A stretch of DNA of 64,000 bases from Rhodovulum sp. 12E13. GTDB taxonomy: Bacteria; Pseudomonadota; Alphaproteobacteria; Rhodobacterales; Rhodobacteraceae. A program made the translations under genes and the position numbers. Positions 55,114 through 63,852 of this stretch are shown piece after piece (within the stretch, counting starts at the first letter, position 1; every line of letters starts with the position of its first letter). Under the pieces are notes generated by a model that searched no databases, was not told where the DNA came from, and saw nothing but the letters and a program-made list of their open reading frames with translations. The stretch is from the NCBI RefSeq assembly GCF_003340565.1, contig NZ_QPLK01000004.1, positions 62,001 through 126,000 on the forward strand. The letters are read 5' to 3'.

Positions 55114-55551
55114 CTACTTCACCAGGTCCGCGTCGGCCCGGCTTTCCAGCGTGACGAGGGGAAAGCAGTCGGTCTCGCCCGCATCCTGCAGGCGGCAGGC
55201 GGTGATGTCGTGCAGCAGGATCTCGGAGATGTCGCCGCAGGCAAGGCCGGGAATCTCGAACAGCTTCAGCGTGGTGCGGGCGACCGGCAGGGGCGCGGCA
55301 TCGACCGCCAGAAGGCTGTCGATCACGCCGCCCCCGTCGAGCACGGCGAGCGACATCTCGAACCCTTCGAACGTGTCGCCGGTTCCGTTTCGGAACAGGA
55401 AGTAGGCACGACAGCCGCCTTCCTCGGCCGGCTCGGTCTTGTTCAGCTCGACGATCAGGCCGCCCTGTTGCTGTGCCGCGACGGGCGCGGTGCCCACGGC
55501 CATGAGGATGGCAGCGGCGAGCGCGGCGGCTGGGGCGGCAGATGGCGGCAT
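55114..55551 (-). CDS. Secreted protein of unknown function, first gene of the ExbBD operon
   Basis: The 145-residue protein has a Sec signal peptide (about residues 1-27, ending VAAQQQ) and a mature domain with four cysteines ([32 protein letters not shown]). [16 protein letters not shown] suggests a small beta-sandwich. I do not recognise a named family. It is 4 bp upstream of exbB and is likely a periplasmic partner of the ExbBD motor. AAGGAT precedes ATG 55551. Confidence 0.75.
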   Translation of the reverse strand: MPPSAAPAAALAAAILMAVGTAPVAAQQQGGLIVELNKTEPAEEGGCRAYFLFRNGTGDTFEGFEMSLAVLDGGGVIDSLLAVDAAPLPVARTTLKLFEIPGLACGDISEILLHDITACRLQDAGETDCFPLVTLESRADADLVK

Positions 55552-55826
55552 CGAGATCCTTTCAGGTCGCGGCGATCGCAGGGGACGGGGTGCGAGCGAC
55601 CGCGGCGGACCCTTCGGAAGGGCTGCGCAATGATCGGTCCGACGGCCCCCGCGAAAGTGATGGAACGAAACGCCCAGACGGCAGTCAAGGCAATTTTTTG
55701 TTTGAAACGTGGCGTCAGGGGGTGTTTGCTGAAGCGGCTGGGAGCGCGCGCCCGGCCGCGACGGGGCTCGGAAATTTCGGCCGACCTTCCGCGTGTCGGG
55801 GACAGGGCACGGGACGGACAGGATCA
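55552..55826. promoter_or_regulatory. Divergent promoter region between ExbBD operon and T6SS
   Basis: This 275-bp gap has no supported gene. A T6 run at 55694-55699 and the surrounding TTTGTTTGAAA sequence make a short A+T-rich patch, unusual here and a likely promoter or operator zone for one or both operons. No known operator was identified. Confidence 0.4.
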
Positions 55827-56870
55827 ATGGAAGTCGACGCCTATCTCGAGCCGATCACGGAGACGGCCCCGAGCGGGTTGAACCTCGAATACGAGACCGT
55901 CTTCGTCGATATGGAACTCGCGGCCCAGTACGGCGAGGAGCGGCAGGTCGGCGACTCGGTGCTCGAGGCGGAGGAGCCCGACTTCGGCGACCTTGCCGCC
56001 AAGGCGCGGGCCGTTCTCGCCGAGAGCCACGACATCCGTGCCGCCGTCTTCCTCGCAGAGTCTGCGCTGCACACCGGTGGCCTGTCGGCCTTCGCCGATG
56101 CGCTGGGGCTGGTACGCGGCTATCTCGAACGGTGGTGGGACACGTGTCACCCGCAGCTCGACGAAGACGACGGCGACGCCACGATGCGGATCAACGCGGT
56201 GCAGGGCCTCGCCGACCCGAGGCGGCTGGTGCGCGCGCTGCGCCGCACCGGGCTGACGGACAGCCGCGCCTTCGGCCGGGTTTCGCTGCGCGAGGTCGAG
56301 ATTGCAGAGGGGCGGGCAGATCCGCCGCCGGGCTTCGACGGCGTGACCGACCCGGCGGCCGTCTCGGCCGCGTTCCAGGACAGCGACACCGCCGCTCTGG
56401 CCGAAATGTCGGCGGCGGTGGCGACGGCGCGCGAGCATCTCTCCGCCATCGAGGCGGTCTTCGCGGACAAGACTCCGGGCGACGCGCCCCAGCTCGACCG
56501 GCTGGCCGACACGCTGAGGGCGATCGGTGCCACCTATGCCCGGTTCGGGGCGGGCGATGCCGGAGCGGAGGCACCCGAAGTCGGGCCGGTGGCGAACGAC
56601 GGCGCCGCCCCGGCGCCGGCCGTCGCCGCGGCTGGCGGCGGGGCGGTGGCGCCGGGGGCGATCCACTCGCCCGACGACGTGGTGCGCGCCCTCGACGCGA
56701 TCATGAACTACTACGCCCGCAGCGAGCCTTCGAGTCCGCTGCCGATCCTGCTGGGGCGGGCGCGGCGGCTGGTCAGCGCCGACTTCCTGACCATCGTGCG
56801 CGACATGGCTCCGGACGGGATGGACGATGTGCGCCGCATCGGCGGGCTGAGAGACGATGACGACGACTGA
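55827..56870 (+). CDS. tssA: Type VI secretion protein TssA
   Basis: The 347-residue protein has the ImpA N-terminal domain at residues 1-150 (LEPITETAPSGLNLEYETVFVDME; GYLERWWDTCHPQLDEDDGDATMRINAVQGL). A short C-terminal part follows, with DDVVRALDAIMNYYARSEPSSPLPILLGRARRL and an acidic tail. TssA caps and primes baseplate and tail assembly. It is the first gene of the rightward T6SS operon. Confidence 0.92.
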   Translation: MEVDAYLEPITETAPSGLNLEYETVFVDMELAAQYGEERQVGDSVLEAEEPDFGDLAAKARAVLAESHDIRAAVFLAESALHTGGLSAFADALGLVRGYLERWWDTCHPQLDEDDGDATMRINAVQGLADPRRLVRALRRTGLTDSRAFGRVSLREVEIAEGRADPPPGFDGVTDPAAVSAAFQDSDTAALAEMSAAVATAREHLSAIEAVFADKTPGDAPQLDRLADTLRAIGATYARFGAGDAGAEAPEVGPVANDGAAPAPAVAAAGGGAVAPGAIHSPDDVVRALDAIMNYYARSEPSSPLPILLGRARRLVSADFLTIVRDMAPDGMDDVRRIGGLRDDDDD

Positions 56871-56932
56871 GACGCGAGCAGGCGCCGCGCGGCGTCCGGC
56901 ACGACGCCGCATGGCCTGAGAAGGAGCGAGAA

Positions 56933-57451
56933 ATGGCGGACAGTTCACAGAAGTTCATTGCGCGCAACCGCGCACCGCGGGTGCAGATCGAATACGACGT
57001 CGAGCTCTACGGCGCGCAGAAGAAGGTGCAGCTGCCGTTCGTGATGGGCGTTATGGCCGATCTCGCCGGCAAGTCGGAGGTGGAGCAGCCCGCCGTCGCC
57101 GACCGCAAGTTCCTCGAGATCGACGTCGACAACTTCGACAGCCGGATGAAGTCGATGGCGCCGCGCGCCTCCTTCAGCGTGCCCAACACGCTGACCGGCG
57201 AGGGCAACCTTGCCGTCGACATCACCTTCGAGAGCATGGACGACTTCTCGCCCGCCGCCATCGCCCGCAAGGTCGAGCCCTTGCGCGAGCTGCTCGAGGC
57301 GCGCGAACAGCTCGCCAACCTGATGACCTACATGGACGGCAAGACCGGCGCCGAAGACCTTATTTCGCGCATCATGGCCGACCCGGCGCTGCTCAAGACG
57401 CTGGCGGCGCAGCCCAAGCCGCAGGGCGACGCCGAGACGGCAGAGGAGTGA
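56933..57451 (+). CDS. tssB: T6SS contractile sheath small subunit TssB
   Basis: The 172-residue protein matches TssB/VipA: RAPRVQIEYDVELYGAQKKVQLPFVMGVMADLAG, FDSRMKSMAPRASF and DFSPAAIARKVEPLRELLEAREQL. It forms the contractile sheath with TssC. AAGGAG precedes the ATG. The stop is 5 bp before tssC. Confidence 0.96.
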   Translation: MADSSQKFIARNRAPRVQIEYDVELYGAQKKVQLPFVMGVMADLAGKSEVEQPAVADRKFLEIDVDNFDSRMKSMAPRASFSVPNTLTGEGNLAVDITFESMDDFSPAAIARKVEPLRELLEAREQLANLMTYMDGKTGAEDLISRIMADPALLKTLAAQPKPQGDAETAEE

Positions 57452-57456
57452 CCGAG

Positions 57457-58953
57457 ATGCCAGAAGAAAAGACCGACGTCGCCCCGCAGCACGCTGAAAG
57501 TGCCTTCGGCTCCTCCGAGTTCGAGGCGCTTCTCAACAAGGAGTTCCGGCCGAAATCGGACCAGGCCAGGACCGCGGTGCAGAGCGCCGTGCGCACGCTG
57601 GCCGAGCAGGCGCTCGAGAATACCGCCCTGATCTCCGACGATTCGCTGCGGACGATCGAGGGGATCATCGGCGAGATCGACAAGAAGCTGACCGAGCAGA
57701 TCAATCTGATCCTGCACCACGAGGATTACCAGCAGCTCGAGAGCGCGTGGCGCGGGCTGCACTATCTCGTCAACAACACCGAGACCGACGAGATGCTGAA
57801 GATCCGCGTCATGAACATCTCGAAGAAGGAGATGCACAAGACGCTGCGCAAGTTCAAGGGCACCGCCTGGGACCAGTCGCCGATCTTCAAGAAGGTCTAC
57901 GAGGAGGAGTTCGGCCAGTTCGGCGGCGAGCCCTACGGCGCTCTCGTGGCCGATTACCACTTCGACCATTCGCCGCCCGACGTCGAGCTTCTGGGCGAGA
58001 TGTCGAAGATCGCCGCCGCCGCCCACGCGCCGCTCATCACCGGCGCCAAGCCCACGCTCTTCCAGATGGACTCGTGGTCGGAACTCGCCAACCCTCGCGA
58101 CCTGACCAAGATTTTCCAGACGCCGGAATACGCCGCCTGGCGCAGCCTGCGCGAGAGCGAGGACGCCAAGTATGTCGGGCTGGCGATGCCGCGCTTCCTC
58201 GGCCGGCTGCCCTACGGCTCCAAGACCGACCCGGTAGAGGAATTCGCCTTCGAGGAGGATACAGAGGGCGCCGACAGCGGCAAGTATTCGTGGGTCAACG
58301 CGGCCTATGGCATGGCCACCAACATCACCCGCTCGTTCAAGGAATACGGATGGTGCTCGCGCATCCGGGGGGTGGAATCGGGCGGCGCGCTGTCGAACCT
58401 GCCCAGTCACACCTTTCCCACCGACGATGGCGGGGTGGATCAGAAATGCCCGACCGAGATCGCCATCTCGGACCGGCGCGAGGCGGAACTGGCCAAGAAC
58501 GGGATGATGCCGCTGATCCACCGCAAGAATTCCGACGAGGCGGTGTTCATCGGTGCGCAGTCGCTGCACAAGCCGGCCGAATACGACGATCCCGACGCCA
58601 CGGCCAACGCCAACCTCGCGGCGCGGCTGCCCTACCTCTTCGCGACCTGCCGTTTCGCGCACTACCTGAAGTGCATGGTCCGCGACAAGATCGGCTCCTT
58701 CAAGAGCCGGACGGCCATGGAGGAATGGCTGCAGGAGTGGATCAACAACTACGTCGACTTCAATGCCGACATCTCGGCCGAGTCCGAGAAGGCGCGCAAG
58801 CCGCTCGCCGCGGCCGAGGTGGTGGTCGAGGACGTCGAGGGCAACCCCGGCTATTACACGTCGAAATTTTTTCTAAAGCCCCATTACCAGCTCGAAGGAC
58901 TGTCAGTCTCGCTGAGGCTGACCTCGACGCTGCCCTCGGAGAAGGGCGGTTGA
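57457..58953 (+). CDS. tssC: T6SS contractile sheath large subunit TssC
   Basis: The 498-residue protein matches TssC/VipB: LEQ-type helices, YQQLESAWRGLHYLVNNTE, LKFKGTAWDQSP-like text, DYHFDHSPPDVELLGEMSKIAAAAHAP and SKFFLKPHYQLEGLSVSLRL at the end. ATG 57457 has GAGGAG eight bases upstream; GTG 57448 is the alternative. An A3T6 run at 58864-58872 uses rare TTT-TTT-CTA codons. Confidence 0.96.
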   Translation: MPEEKTDVAPQHAESAFGSSEFEALLNKEFRPKSDQARTAVQSAVRTLAEQALENTALISDDSLRTIEGIIGEIDKKLTEQINLILHHEDYQQLESAWRGLHYLVNNTETDEMLKIRVMNISKKEMHKTLRKFKGTAWDQSPIFKKVYEEEFGQFGGEPYGALVADYHFDHSPPDVELLGEMSKIAAAAHAPLITGAKPTLFQMDSWSELANPRDLTKIFQTPEYAAWRSLRESEDAKYVGLAMPRFLGRLPYGSKTDPVEEFAFEEDTEGADSGKYSWVNAAYGMATNITRSFKEYGWCSRIRGVESGGALSNLPSHTFPTDDGGVDQKCPTEIAISDRREAELAKNGMMPLIHRKNSDEAVFIGAQSLHKPAEYDDPDATANANLAARLPYLFATCRFAHYLKCMVRDKIGSFKSRTAMEEWLQEWINNYVDFNADISAESEKARKPLAAAEVVVEDVEGNPGYYTSKFFLKPHYQLEGLSVSLRLTSTLPSEKGG

Positions 58954-59036
58954 GGCGCGGCTTCTGATCCGGCCGTCATTCCGCGGCCACCCCACCACTT
59001 CGGGCCTGACGGCCCGGCCCGGACAAGGAGAGAACC

Positions 59037-59543
59037 GTGGCGGAGAATACATTCATCCAGATCGAGGGCATCGAAGGCGAGGCCACCGAGGATAACCATG
59101 CGGGCTGGGTGCCCCTGAAGAGCATCGAATGGGGCATGGAGCGGACGGTCGACATGACCGACCTGACCACCAAGCAGCGCGGCTACGCCAACACCAACTT
59201 CGACAAGGTGTCGCTGACGAGCGACCTGAGCAAGGCGTCGGCCAAGATCTGCACGTATGTGGCCAGTGGCAAGGTCACCAAGGAGGCGGTGATCCACCTG
59301 TGCCGGTCGGGCGACGACGCCGGCAAGGGTATGGAGCCCTACCTGATCATCAAGCTCGGCAACTGCATGATCGACAGCTACTCGGTCTCGGGCGGGGAAG
59401 AGTCGCTCCCCGAAGAGTCCTGGACGCTCGCCTATCGCAGTATCGTCATCGAGTACAAGGAAGCCGACTACAAGACGGGCAAGCTCACCAAGGCCGACGA
59501 GTTCAAGTGGAACCTCGAGAAGGGCAACGTCAGCACGGGCTGA
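59037..59543 (+). CDS. hcp: T6SS inner tube protein Hcp
   Basis: The 168-residue protein fits the Hcp family: FIQIEGIEGEATEDNHAGWVPLKSIEWG, TLAYRSIVIEYKEAD and a C-terminal KWNLEKGNVSTG. Hexamers stack into the secreted tube inside the sheath. The start is a GTG with AAGGAGA eight bases upstream. It is separated from tssC by 83 bp, so it may have its own promoter or processing site. Confidence 0.95.
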   Translation: MAENTFIQIEGIEGEATEDNHAGWVPLKSIEWGMERTVDMTDLTTKQRGYANTNFDKVSLTSDLSKASAKICTYVASGKVTKEAVIHLCRSGDDAGKGMEPYLIIKLGNCMIDSYSVSGGEESLPEESWTLAYRSIVIEYKEADYKTGKLTKADEFKWNLEKGNVSTG

Positions 59544-59628
59544 CGTCGCCCTCTCGCCGTGCGGCCCGCGCCCCGACGCCTGATGGGGGTGGGCCGCCCA
59601 CCCTTGATCCCGAGCGGGAGGTTCGCGC

Positions 59629-60459
59629 ATGACGCCCGAAGAGCACCTGAAGGCGGGCGACCTGGAGGCGACCCTGCGGACGCTGCAGGAGCAGGTCCGC
59701 AAGAAGCCCGCCGACGCCCGGCTGCGGGTCTTCCTGTTCCAGTTGTTGTGCGTGCGGGGCGAGTGGCAGCGTGCCATCGCGCAGTTGAAGGTTGCTGCCG
59801 AACTCGACGCGGGCGCCACGATGATGGCACGCGCCTACCGCGAGGCCATCGTCTGCGAAGTCTACCGCGAGAAGGTCTTCGCCGGGGAGAAGGCGCCGCT
59901 GGTCTTCGGCGAGCCCGAGGAATGGCTGGCGCTGCTGATCGAGGCGCAGAAGCTGATGGGGCAGGGCGAGGGTGCCCGCGCCGCCGAATTGCGCGCACGC
60001 GCCTTCGAGGCGGCTCCTGCGGCCGCCGGTACGCTCGACGGCGCCCCGTTTGCCTGGGTCGCCGATGCCGACTCGCGTCTCGGACCCGTGCTCGAGGTGG
60101 TGGTGAACGGCCGGTATTTCTGGTTGCCCTTCGCGCAGATCGACACGCTCACGGCCGAGGCGCCGACCGACCTGCGCGACGCGGTCTGGACGGCGGCGAC
60201 CCTGACGCTGGTCAACGGTGGCGAGGTGGCGGCGCTGATCCCCACGCGCTATGCCGGGACGACGGCCGAGGGGTCCGATGCCGAGCGGCTTGCGCGGGCC
60301 ACCCGCTGGGCCGATCTCGGCCACGACTGCTTCGCCGGGATCGGGCAGCGGGTGCTGGCGACCGACCGGGGAGACGTGGCGCTGCTGGACATGCGGTCGC
60401 TTGCGCTCGGCGCGCAGCCCGCCGCGGCCGAGGCCGAGGGCGCGCCCGGCCATGTCTGA
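59629..60459 (+). CDS. tagJ: T6SS accessory protein TagJ/ImpE
   Basis: The 276-residue protein is an ImpE/TagJ: an N-terminal TPR-like helical part (HLKAGDLEATLRTLQEQVRKKPADARLRVFLFQLLCVRGEWQRA) and a C-terminal beta-rich domain (YFWLPFAQIDTL; LIPTRYAGT). TagJ binds TssB and is found in a subset of T6SS loci, often beside tssE as here. It overlaps tssE by 8 bp. Confidence 0.92.
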   Translation: MTPEEHLKAGDLEATLRTLQEQVRKKPADARLRVFLFQLLCVRGEWQRAIAQLKVAAELDAGATMMARAYREAIVCEVYREKVFAGEKAPLVFGEPEEWLALLIEAQKLMGQGEGARAAELRARAFEAAPAAAGTLDGAPFAWVADADSRLGPVLEVVVNGRYFWLPFAQIDTLTAEAPTDLRDAVWTAATLTLVNGGEVAALIPTRYAGTTAEGSDAERLARATRWADLGHDCFAGIGQRVLATDRGDVALLDMRSLALGAQPAAAEAEGAPGHV

Positions 60460-60949
60460 TCGCACGGTGGCAGAACGGCTCCAGCCCTCGCTGCTGGACA
60501 GGCTGACCGACGAGGCGCCCGGCGAGCAGACGGAGACGCGCGCCTCGCGGGTGATAGACGTCGCCCGCCTGCGCGATATCGTGCAGCGGGATCTTGCCTG
60601 GCTTCTCAACACCCAGGCCAACACCGATCTCTACGAGACCGGGCACACGCCCAACGCGGCGCGATCGGTGCTGAATTACGGGGTGCGGCCGACCTCGGGC
60701 GACTATTCCACGATCTATCGGGCCGAGGAGATCCGCCGCGCCATCCTGAAGGCGATAGAGACGTTCGAGCCGAGGCTGGTAAAAGGCTCGACCACGGTCG
60801 AATTGCGCCCGACCGAGCGGGGCGGCGAGATGTATATCGCCTTCGACATCCGCTCGGATCTCTGGGCGCACCCGATGCCGCTCGAGCTCTACCTGCGCAG
60901 CCGGGTCGATCTCACGACCGGCGAGGTCGAGATGGAGCGGGCAAGCTGA
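60452..60949 (+). CDS. tssE: T6SS baseplate protein TssE (gp25-like)
   Basis: The 165-residue protein is TssE: LQPSLLDRLTD, RLRDIVQRDLAWLLNTQA, SVLNYGVRPTSGDYSTIYRAEEIRRAILKAIETFEPRL, and ELYLRSRVDL. It is related to phage T4 gp25 in the baseplate wedge. It is coupled to tagJ upstream (8-bp overlap) and to tssF downstream (one-base overlap). Confidence 0.94.
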   Translation: MSDRTVAERLQPSLLDRLTDEAPGEQTETRASRVIDVARLRDIVQRDLAWLLNTQANTDLYETGHTPNAARSVLNYGVRPTSGDYSTIYRAEEIRRAILKAIETFEPRLVKGSTTVELRPTERGGEMYIAFDIRSDLWAHPMPLELYLRSRVDLTTGEVEMERAS

Positions 60950-62838
60950 TGGATACGCGCCTTCTCTCGCACTACGAGGCCGAGCTCGCCTATCTGCGCG
61001 ACATGGGGGGCGAGTTCGCCCGCGCCTATCCGAAGATCGCCGCGCGCCTCGGGATGGAGGGGATCGAGGTCATCGACCCCTACGTCGAGCGGCTGCTTGA
61101 GGGGGCGGCGTTCCTTGCCGCGCGGGTGCAGCTCGAACTCGACCTGCAGGTGCCCGAGATCACGAGCCATCTGCTCGAGATCGTCTACCCGCATTACCTC
61201 TGCCCGGTGCCGTCGATGATGATCGCGGCCTTCGAACCCGAGAAAGGCGGATCGGGGCTGAAGGCCGGACACCTGCTGCCGCGCCAGACGGTGCTGCGCT
61301 CGCGCCCCGGAGAGGATCAGCAAACCGCCTGCGAGTTCCGCACCGCCGCCGACGTCACGCTTTGGCCCCTGGAGATTGCCGAGGCCGAGTACATCGACGG
61401 CCGCGGCGCGCTGGTCGCGGCGGGACTGGCGCGAGACCTCGACGCGCGCGCGGGCATACGGCTGCGGCTGCGGCGCACAGATGGCGACCCGATCGCGGCG
61501 CTGCCGCTCGACCGGCTGACCCTGTTCCTCGACCCGGAAGGCGGTGCGCCGTGGTCGCTGCACGAATTGCTCTGCACGCAGGCGAACGGACTGACCGCGC
61601 GGTCGACCGACCCGCGCGCCGAATGGCGCGTGATGCTGCCCGACGGCGCCGTGGTGCCGAGAGGCTTCGAGCCGGAGGAGGCGCTGTTGCCGTTGCCGCG
61701 GCGCTCGTTCGACGGCTACCGACTGCTCCAGGAATATTTCGCGATGCCCGAGCGGTTCCTCTTCGTCGAGCTGCGGGGCCTCGCGCCCGGGTTGGCGAAG
61801 GCCGAGGGCGATGCGGTCGACATCTACATCCTGCTGCGGGAGGGCGACCGCGAGGTCCAGCCGGCGATCAAGCCCGACGCCTTCACGCTCAACGCCGTTC
61901 CGGCCGTCAACCTGTTTCCCAAACGCTGCGACCGGGTGCTGATGCGCGCGACGGACACCGAGGTGCATGTCGTGCCCGACCGGACGGCGGGCCTCGACTA
62001 CGAGATCCACACGATCACCGGGGTGCAGGGCATCCGCAACGACGGCGGCGAGGACATCGCGTTCCTGCCGTTCTACTCGGATACCGCGTTCACCGCGGCG
62101 GGCGAAAGCTGGGCCGCCTATTACACGGTGATGCGGAGGATGCGTCAGCGCAGCGAGAAGGAGCAGCTGCGCGGCCTGCGCACGTCCTACCTTGGCTCCG
62201 AGGTCTACCTGACGCTGGTCGACCGCCGGCAGGCGCCGTTTCCGGCGGCGATCGACCAGCTCTCGGTGCAGGCGATGTGCTCCAACCGCGACTTGCCGAT
62301 GCTGCTGGCCACCGGCGATGGCGAGACGTTCCAGTTGGCGCAGGGCGGACCGGTGAGGCGGGTGCGCCTGCCCGTTGCGCCCACCCGGCCGCGGCCGACA
62401 CTGGCGCAGGGCGACAGGGCGTGGCGGCTGATCAGTCACCTCAGCCTCAACTACCTTTCGATCGCCGAAACCGGCGAGCGCGCGGGCGACGGGCGCGCCG
62501 CCGAGGCGCTGCGCGAGCTCGTCAGCCTCTACGCGCCGCTCGGCAACCGGGTGATGGAAAAACAGCTGGAAGGGATCGTGTCGGTCGACAGCCGGCCCAT
62601 CGTGCGCCGCATGGCCGACGAGGTGCTCTCGACCGCGGTGCGCGGCATCGAGATCCGGCTGGGGCTCGACGAAAGCTGCTTCGAGGGCACCAGCGTCTAC
62701 GTTCTGGGCGCGGTGCTCGAGCGGTTTTTCCGCAAGTATGTCTCGATCAACTCGTTCACCGAGACGGTGCTGACAACCGACAGACGGGGAGAGATTGCAA
62801 GGTGGCGACCGGCGACCGGCCTCGGCCGAACGATCTGA
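60949..62838 (+). CDS. tssF: T6SS baseplate protein TssF
   Basis: The 629-residue protein is TssF/VasA: LLSHYEAELAYLRDMGGEFARAYPKIAARLGM, DPYVERLLEGAAFLAARVQLELD and YPHYLCPVPSMMIAAFEP at the start, and a C-terminal FVLGAVLERFFRKYVSINSFTETVL-like block. It is a main wedge component with TssG, TssE and TssK. It overlaps tssG by 37 bp. Confidence 0.95.
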   Translation: MDTRLLSHYEAELAYLRDMGGEFARAYPKIAARLGMEGIEVIDPYVERLLEGAAFLAARVQLELDLQVPEITSHLLEIVYPHYLCPVPSMMIAAFEPEKGGSGLKAGHLLPRQTVLRSRPGEDQQTACEFRTAADVTLWPLEIAEAEYIDGRGALVAAGLARDLDARAGIRLRLRRTDGDPIAALPLDRLTLFLDPEGGAPWSLHELLCTQANGLTARSTDPRAEWRVMLPDGAVVPRGFEPEEALLPLPRRSFDGYRLLQEYFAMPERFLFVELRGLAPGLAKAEGDAVDIYILLREGDREVQPAIKPDAFTLNAVPAVNLFPKRCDRVLMRATDTEVHVVPDRTAGLDYEIHTITGVQGIRNDGGEDIAFLPFYSDTAFTAAGESWAAYYTVMRRMRQRSEKEQLRGLRTSYLGSEVYLTLVDRRQAPFPAAIDQLSVQAMCSNRDLPMLLATGDGETFQLAQGGPVRRVRLPVAPTRPRPTLAQGDRAWRLISHLSLNYLSIAETGERAGDGRAAEALRELVSLYAPLGNRVMEKQLEGIVSVDSRPIVRRMADEVLSTAVRGIEIRLGLDESCFEGTSVYVLGAVLERFFRKYVSINSFTETVLTTDRRGEIARWRPATGLGRTI

Positions 62839-63836
62839 GCCTGCACGACAATCTCGTGGCGCGGCCGCTGGAGCATCACCTGTTCCAGGCGCTGCGCATC
62901 GTCGAGGCACACCATGCCGACGCGCCGCGCATCGGCGAGGCCCGCCGCCCCCGCGAAGAGAGGGTGCGGCTGGGGCAGGAGGCCGAGCTCGCCTTCCCGC
63001 CCTCGACCATCGCCGCCTACCGGCCGGCCGAGGGGGGGCGGCCGGGAAAGCTCGTCAACCGCTCCTTCGGGTTCTTCGGTCCGAACGGCCCGCTGCCCCT
63101 GCACCTGACCGAATACGCTCGCAACCGGCAGCGCAACGCGCGTGACGGCACCCTCGTCGCCTTCGCCGACATGCTGACCCACCGCTTTCTCGCGCTGTTC
63201 TACCGGGCGTGGCGCGAGGGGCAGCCGGCGGCGAGTCATGACCGCGCCGAGGATAGCCTGGCCGAGAAGGTGTCGGCGCTCGCGGGCTATCGCGGTGCGG
63301 GCTTCGAGGGGCGCGACCGTGTGCCCGCGAACCTGCGCCGCCACTTCGCCGGGCACCTCGCGCTGGGGCCGCGCCCGCCCGAGGGGCTGGTGGCCATCCT
63401 GTCGGACCATTTCGGCGTGCCGGTGACGCTTCAGGAGTTCGTGGGCACCTGGCTCGAGCTCGAGCCGGATGACCGCTGGCAGCTCGGCCGTCCGGCAGGG
63501 CTGGGGCGCACGACCAGCGTGGGCGACCGGGTCTGGTCGCGCAGCGCCAAGTTCCGCCTGCGGATCGGCCCGCTTTCCCGCACGCAATACGAGAGCCTGC
63601 TGCCCGGCGGCGCAGGGATCGCCTGCCTGCACGACATCGTGCGCAGCTACGTGGGCGACGTGCTCGACTACGACGTGAACCTCGTCCTCGCGGGCAGGGA
63701 CGTGCCGCGCGCCGCGCTCGACGGCGAGACGCGCCTTGGCCAGACGAGCTGGTCGCGGGGCCGCGACGACGGCGACGGCCCGCCGCGCCCCGACGCGGCC
63801 GATCTCTTCATCCATCCCGACCGGACAGCGGCCTGA
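62802..63836 (+). CDS. tssG: T6SS baseplate protein TssG
   Basis: The 344-residue protein is TssG/VasB: LFQALRIVEAHHADAPRIGEA, VNRSFGFFGPNGPLPLHLTEYAR, MLTHRFLALFYRAWRE, and a C-terminal PLSRTQYESLLPGG. The GTG at 62802 is the first plausible start and reads MATGDRPRPND; it lies inside the end of tssF. It completes the TssEFG wedge set. Confidence 0.92.
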   Translation: MATGDRPRPNDLSLHDNLVARPLEHHLFQALRIVEAHHADAPRIGEARRPREERVRLGQEAELAFPPSTIAAYRPAEGGRPGKLVNRSFGFFGPNGPLPLHLTEYARNRQRNARDGTLVAFADMLTHRFLALFYRAWREGQPAASHDRAEDSLAEKVSALAGYRGAGFEGRDRVPANLRRHFAGHLALGPRPPEGLVAILSDHFGVPVTLQEFVGTWLELEPDDRWQLGRPAGLGRTTSVGDRVWSRSAKFRLRIGPLSRTQYESLLPGGAGIACLHDIVRSYVGDVLDYDVNLVLAGRDVPRAALDGETRLGQTSWSRGRDDGDGPPRPDAADLFIHPDRTAA

Positions 63837-63852
63837 AAGGACGAGTGACCCC

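Noticed and set aside
62802-62838. Frameshift joining tssF and tssG
   Set aside because: Both proteins are complete in length and motifs; a GTG start inside the tssF end explains the overlap.
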